A DNA stretch of 64,000 nt, from contig NC_081831.1 of NCBI RefSeq assembly GCF_030867095.1, forward strand, positions 72,306,716 through 72,370,715. Direction: 5' to 3'. The notes under the pieces were generated by a model. It saw only the letters and a list, made by a program, of their open reading frames with translations, searched no databases and was not told the origin of the DNA. Source of the stretch: Alligator mississippiensis (taxonomy: Eukaryota; Chordata; Crocodylia; Alligatoridae). The first letter of the stretch is position 1. Each line of letters opens with the position of its first letter. The translations under genes were made by a program, and so were the position numbers. Below, one piece after another: positions 62,951-64,000 of the stretch.

Positions 62951-63048
62951 ATTTGTGAAGTAACCTTAGCGTCGGGTAAAAAGTCCCTTCTCTTTGCCTG
63001 AAGAACAGCAATTCTCCATTTACTGTGAGGATTTCTATATGTTCATGG
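62951..63048 (-). CDS. MCTS1: MCTS1, second exon in window
   Basis: 98 bases. Its first base completes the Cys codon of the preceding exon, then it reads [19 protein letters not shown] through LLHK and ends one base into a Tyr codon. Acceptor TTGCAG at 63049-63054, donor T/GTAAGT at 62945-62950. It covers the end of the N-terminal domain of MCTS1. One residue differs from human in the part I can compare (REGT for REGP). The intron to the preceding exon is 833 bases. Confidence 0.96.
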
Positions 63049-63054
63049 CTGCAA

Positions 63055-63876
63055 GATAAGAGAGTTATTCTAATAGTCGATTAATTCTTTAGGGTAATGT
63101 TTATTGACAGAATATTTCATAGAAATCAATCCTTCCTGCATCTCGCTGATGCACAGCAAGTCACAAATTTTCTTGTTAACTTTGTATATTGTGTCCTTCA
63201 ATATAGTCTCTCCTCAGCAATGATACACATCCCCTATATCCCTTCAGTCACTAAGTTTAGTTTCTCTGTTTATAAAAATTTAACATTTTATAGTGAAAAG
63301 CAAGCACAAATATACTAGACATTGTATAAAAATAGAATCAACTGAATCATACACAGAAGTCCAAAAGTGGAGGGGAGGGAGAGGGGGAAGAAGTGCTCCT
63401 GGAACCTCCATCTAAATATTAAACCTTCCACATCTACAAATTAAAACAATTCGTATGTGTGGGTACTCCAGGACCAGCATTTTGCTTAAACAGATTCTCC
63501 AGCTTTCCACTTCCCCCTAATGCACTCTTCCCATAACTAGTTATCCACATAAGAGCAAATAAGATGTGAAGATTTTTTTTTGTACATGGCTAAGAGATTC
63601 TCTAGAATAATTATATTCAGTATTCCTTAAGAGCAAATCTCCCACCGAATGGTATTTTGGTTCTACAGATCACTTGATAAATTAACCTTCCCAAATTGTT
63701 GTGATGCCCAGTATCCAAAAGATACCATTTGTTAAATTAAAGACCTTACATGCACTCATATCTAGAATGCCCAAGAGAAAAGTGCTTCTCAAAACAGACT
63801 GTGTTTCAGTGAAGCTTAGTAAAAAGCAAAGTAAATAAATATCAAGGCAGTTTGGAAGCTTAGATTATAAGAGAAA
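63055..63876. other. MCTS1 intron
   Basis: About 0.83 kb, AT-rich, no repeat recognised. Confidence 0.45.
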
Positions 63877-63881
63877 CTTAC

Positions 63882-64000
63882 CATCTTACTATTTTGACAG
63901 GGTCTTTCTTTGGCATAATTTGGTTTAGCCATGGTTCAATAACAGGAAACTGATCTATCAATTGGCTCTTAATGCCTTTAATGACTGATGTTTTCAACTG
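63882..64000 (-). CDS. MCTS1: MCTS1, N-terminal-domain exon (5' part beyond window)
   Basis: Reads 39 full codons from [10 protein letters not shown] to KKDPVKIVR on the - strand and ends two bases into a Cys codon, before the donor G/GTAAGT (63877-63881). This matches vertebrate MCTS1 from about residue 17. MCTS1 pairs with DENR; the heterodimer acts like an eIF2D-type factor that recycles post-termination 40S subunits and promotes re-initiation after short upstream frames, in the cytoplasm. Human MCTS1 has 181 residues; about 165 are present in this window, and the start codon and first residues lie to the right of it. Together with the four downstream segments (62951-63048, 61659-61792, 60562-60629, 56918-56999) the reading frame is open and every junction keeps phase, so the gene looks functional. 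Confidence 0.97.

Overview
The window is nuclear DNA of a non-mammalian amniote. CR1 LINEs dominate the repeat content. Old MIR-like SINEs, short non-autonomous hAT-type transposons with 8-bp target duplications, palindromic MITEs and a Tx1-like LINE fragment are also present, and no Alu or L1 family typical of mammals was recognised. This mix fits a crocodilian or turtle best. Crocodilian is my preference because of the many palindromic MITEs, but that is an inference.

Only two host genes are supported. C1GALT1C1 (COSMC, the chaperone of the T-synthase) lies on the + strand, with one 318-codon coding exon at 50586-51542. A CpG island and an untranslated first exon stand in front of it. MCTS1 lies on the - strand and is cut by the right edge of the window. 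Five consecutive coding segments between 56918 and 64000 join in phase and read from the N-terminal region to the stop codon. The two genes converge, as they do at human Xq24, so this is a conserved tail-to-tail pair.

Region by region: 1-49400 has no recognisable host gene. It is a gene-poor flank carrying CR1 copies (990-1668, 8433-9792, 27428-28174, 30364-32302, 32935-34799, 36185-36440, 37073-38778, 40238-40720, 46942-47132). It also holds hAT-type MITEs (2335, 17544, 25406, 41371), palindromic MITE clusters (6433-7091, 20945-21752, 43849-44188) and a Tx1-like LINE (46870-47745) split by a CR1 insertion. 49411-49620 is an 88-bp minisatellite abutting the C1GALT1C1 CpG island. 49600-51985 is the C1GALT1C1 transcription unit. 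51985-56917 is the intergenic space plus the MCTS1 3' UTR, with one CR1. 56918-64000 is MCTS1, whose last intron holds a CR1 copy with a 5' inversion and a hAT-type element.

The two genes are not known to share a pathway. C1GALT1C1 acts in mucin-type O-glycan synthesis in the ER, and MCTS1 acts with DENR in translation re-initiation and ribosome recycling in the cytoplasm. I found no undescribed multi-gene system. The points most worth a second look are a palindromic ETS/E-box/ETS promoter site, an extra N-glycosylation sequon in COSMC, a possible in-frame alternative donor in MCTS1, the inverted CR1, and the nested Tx1/CR1 locus.
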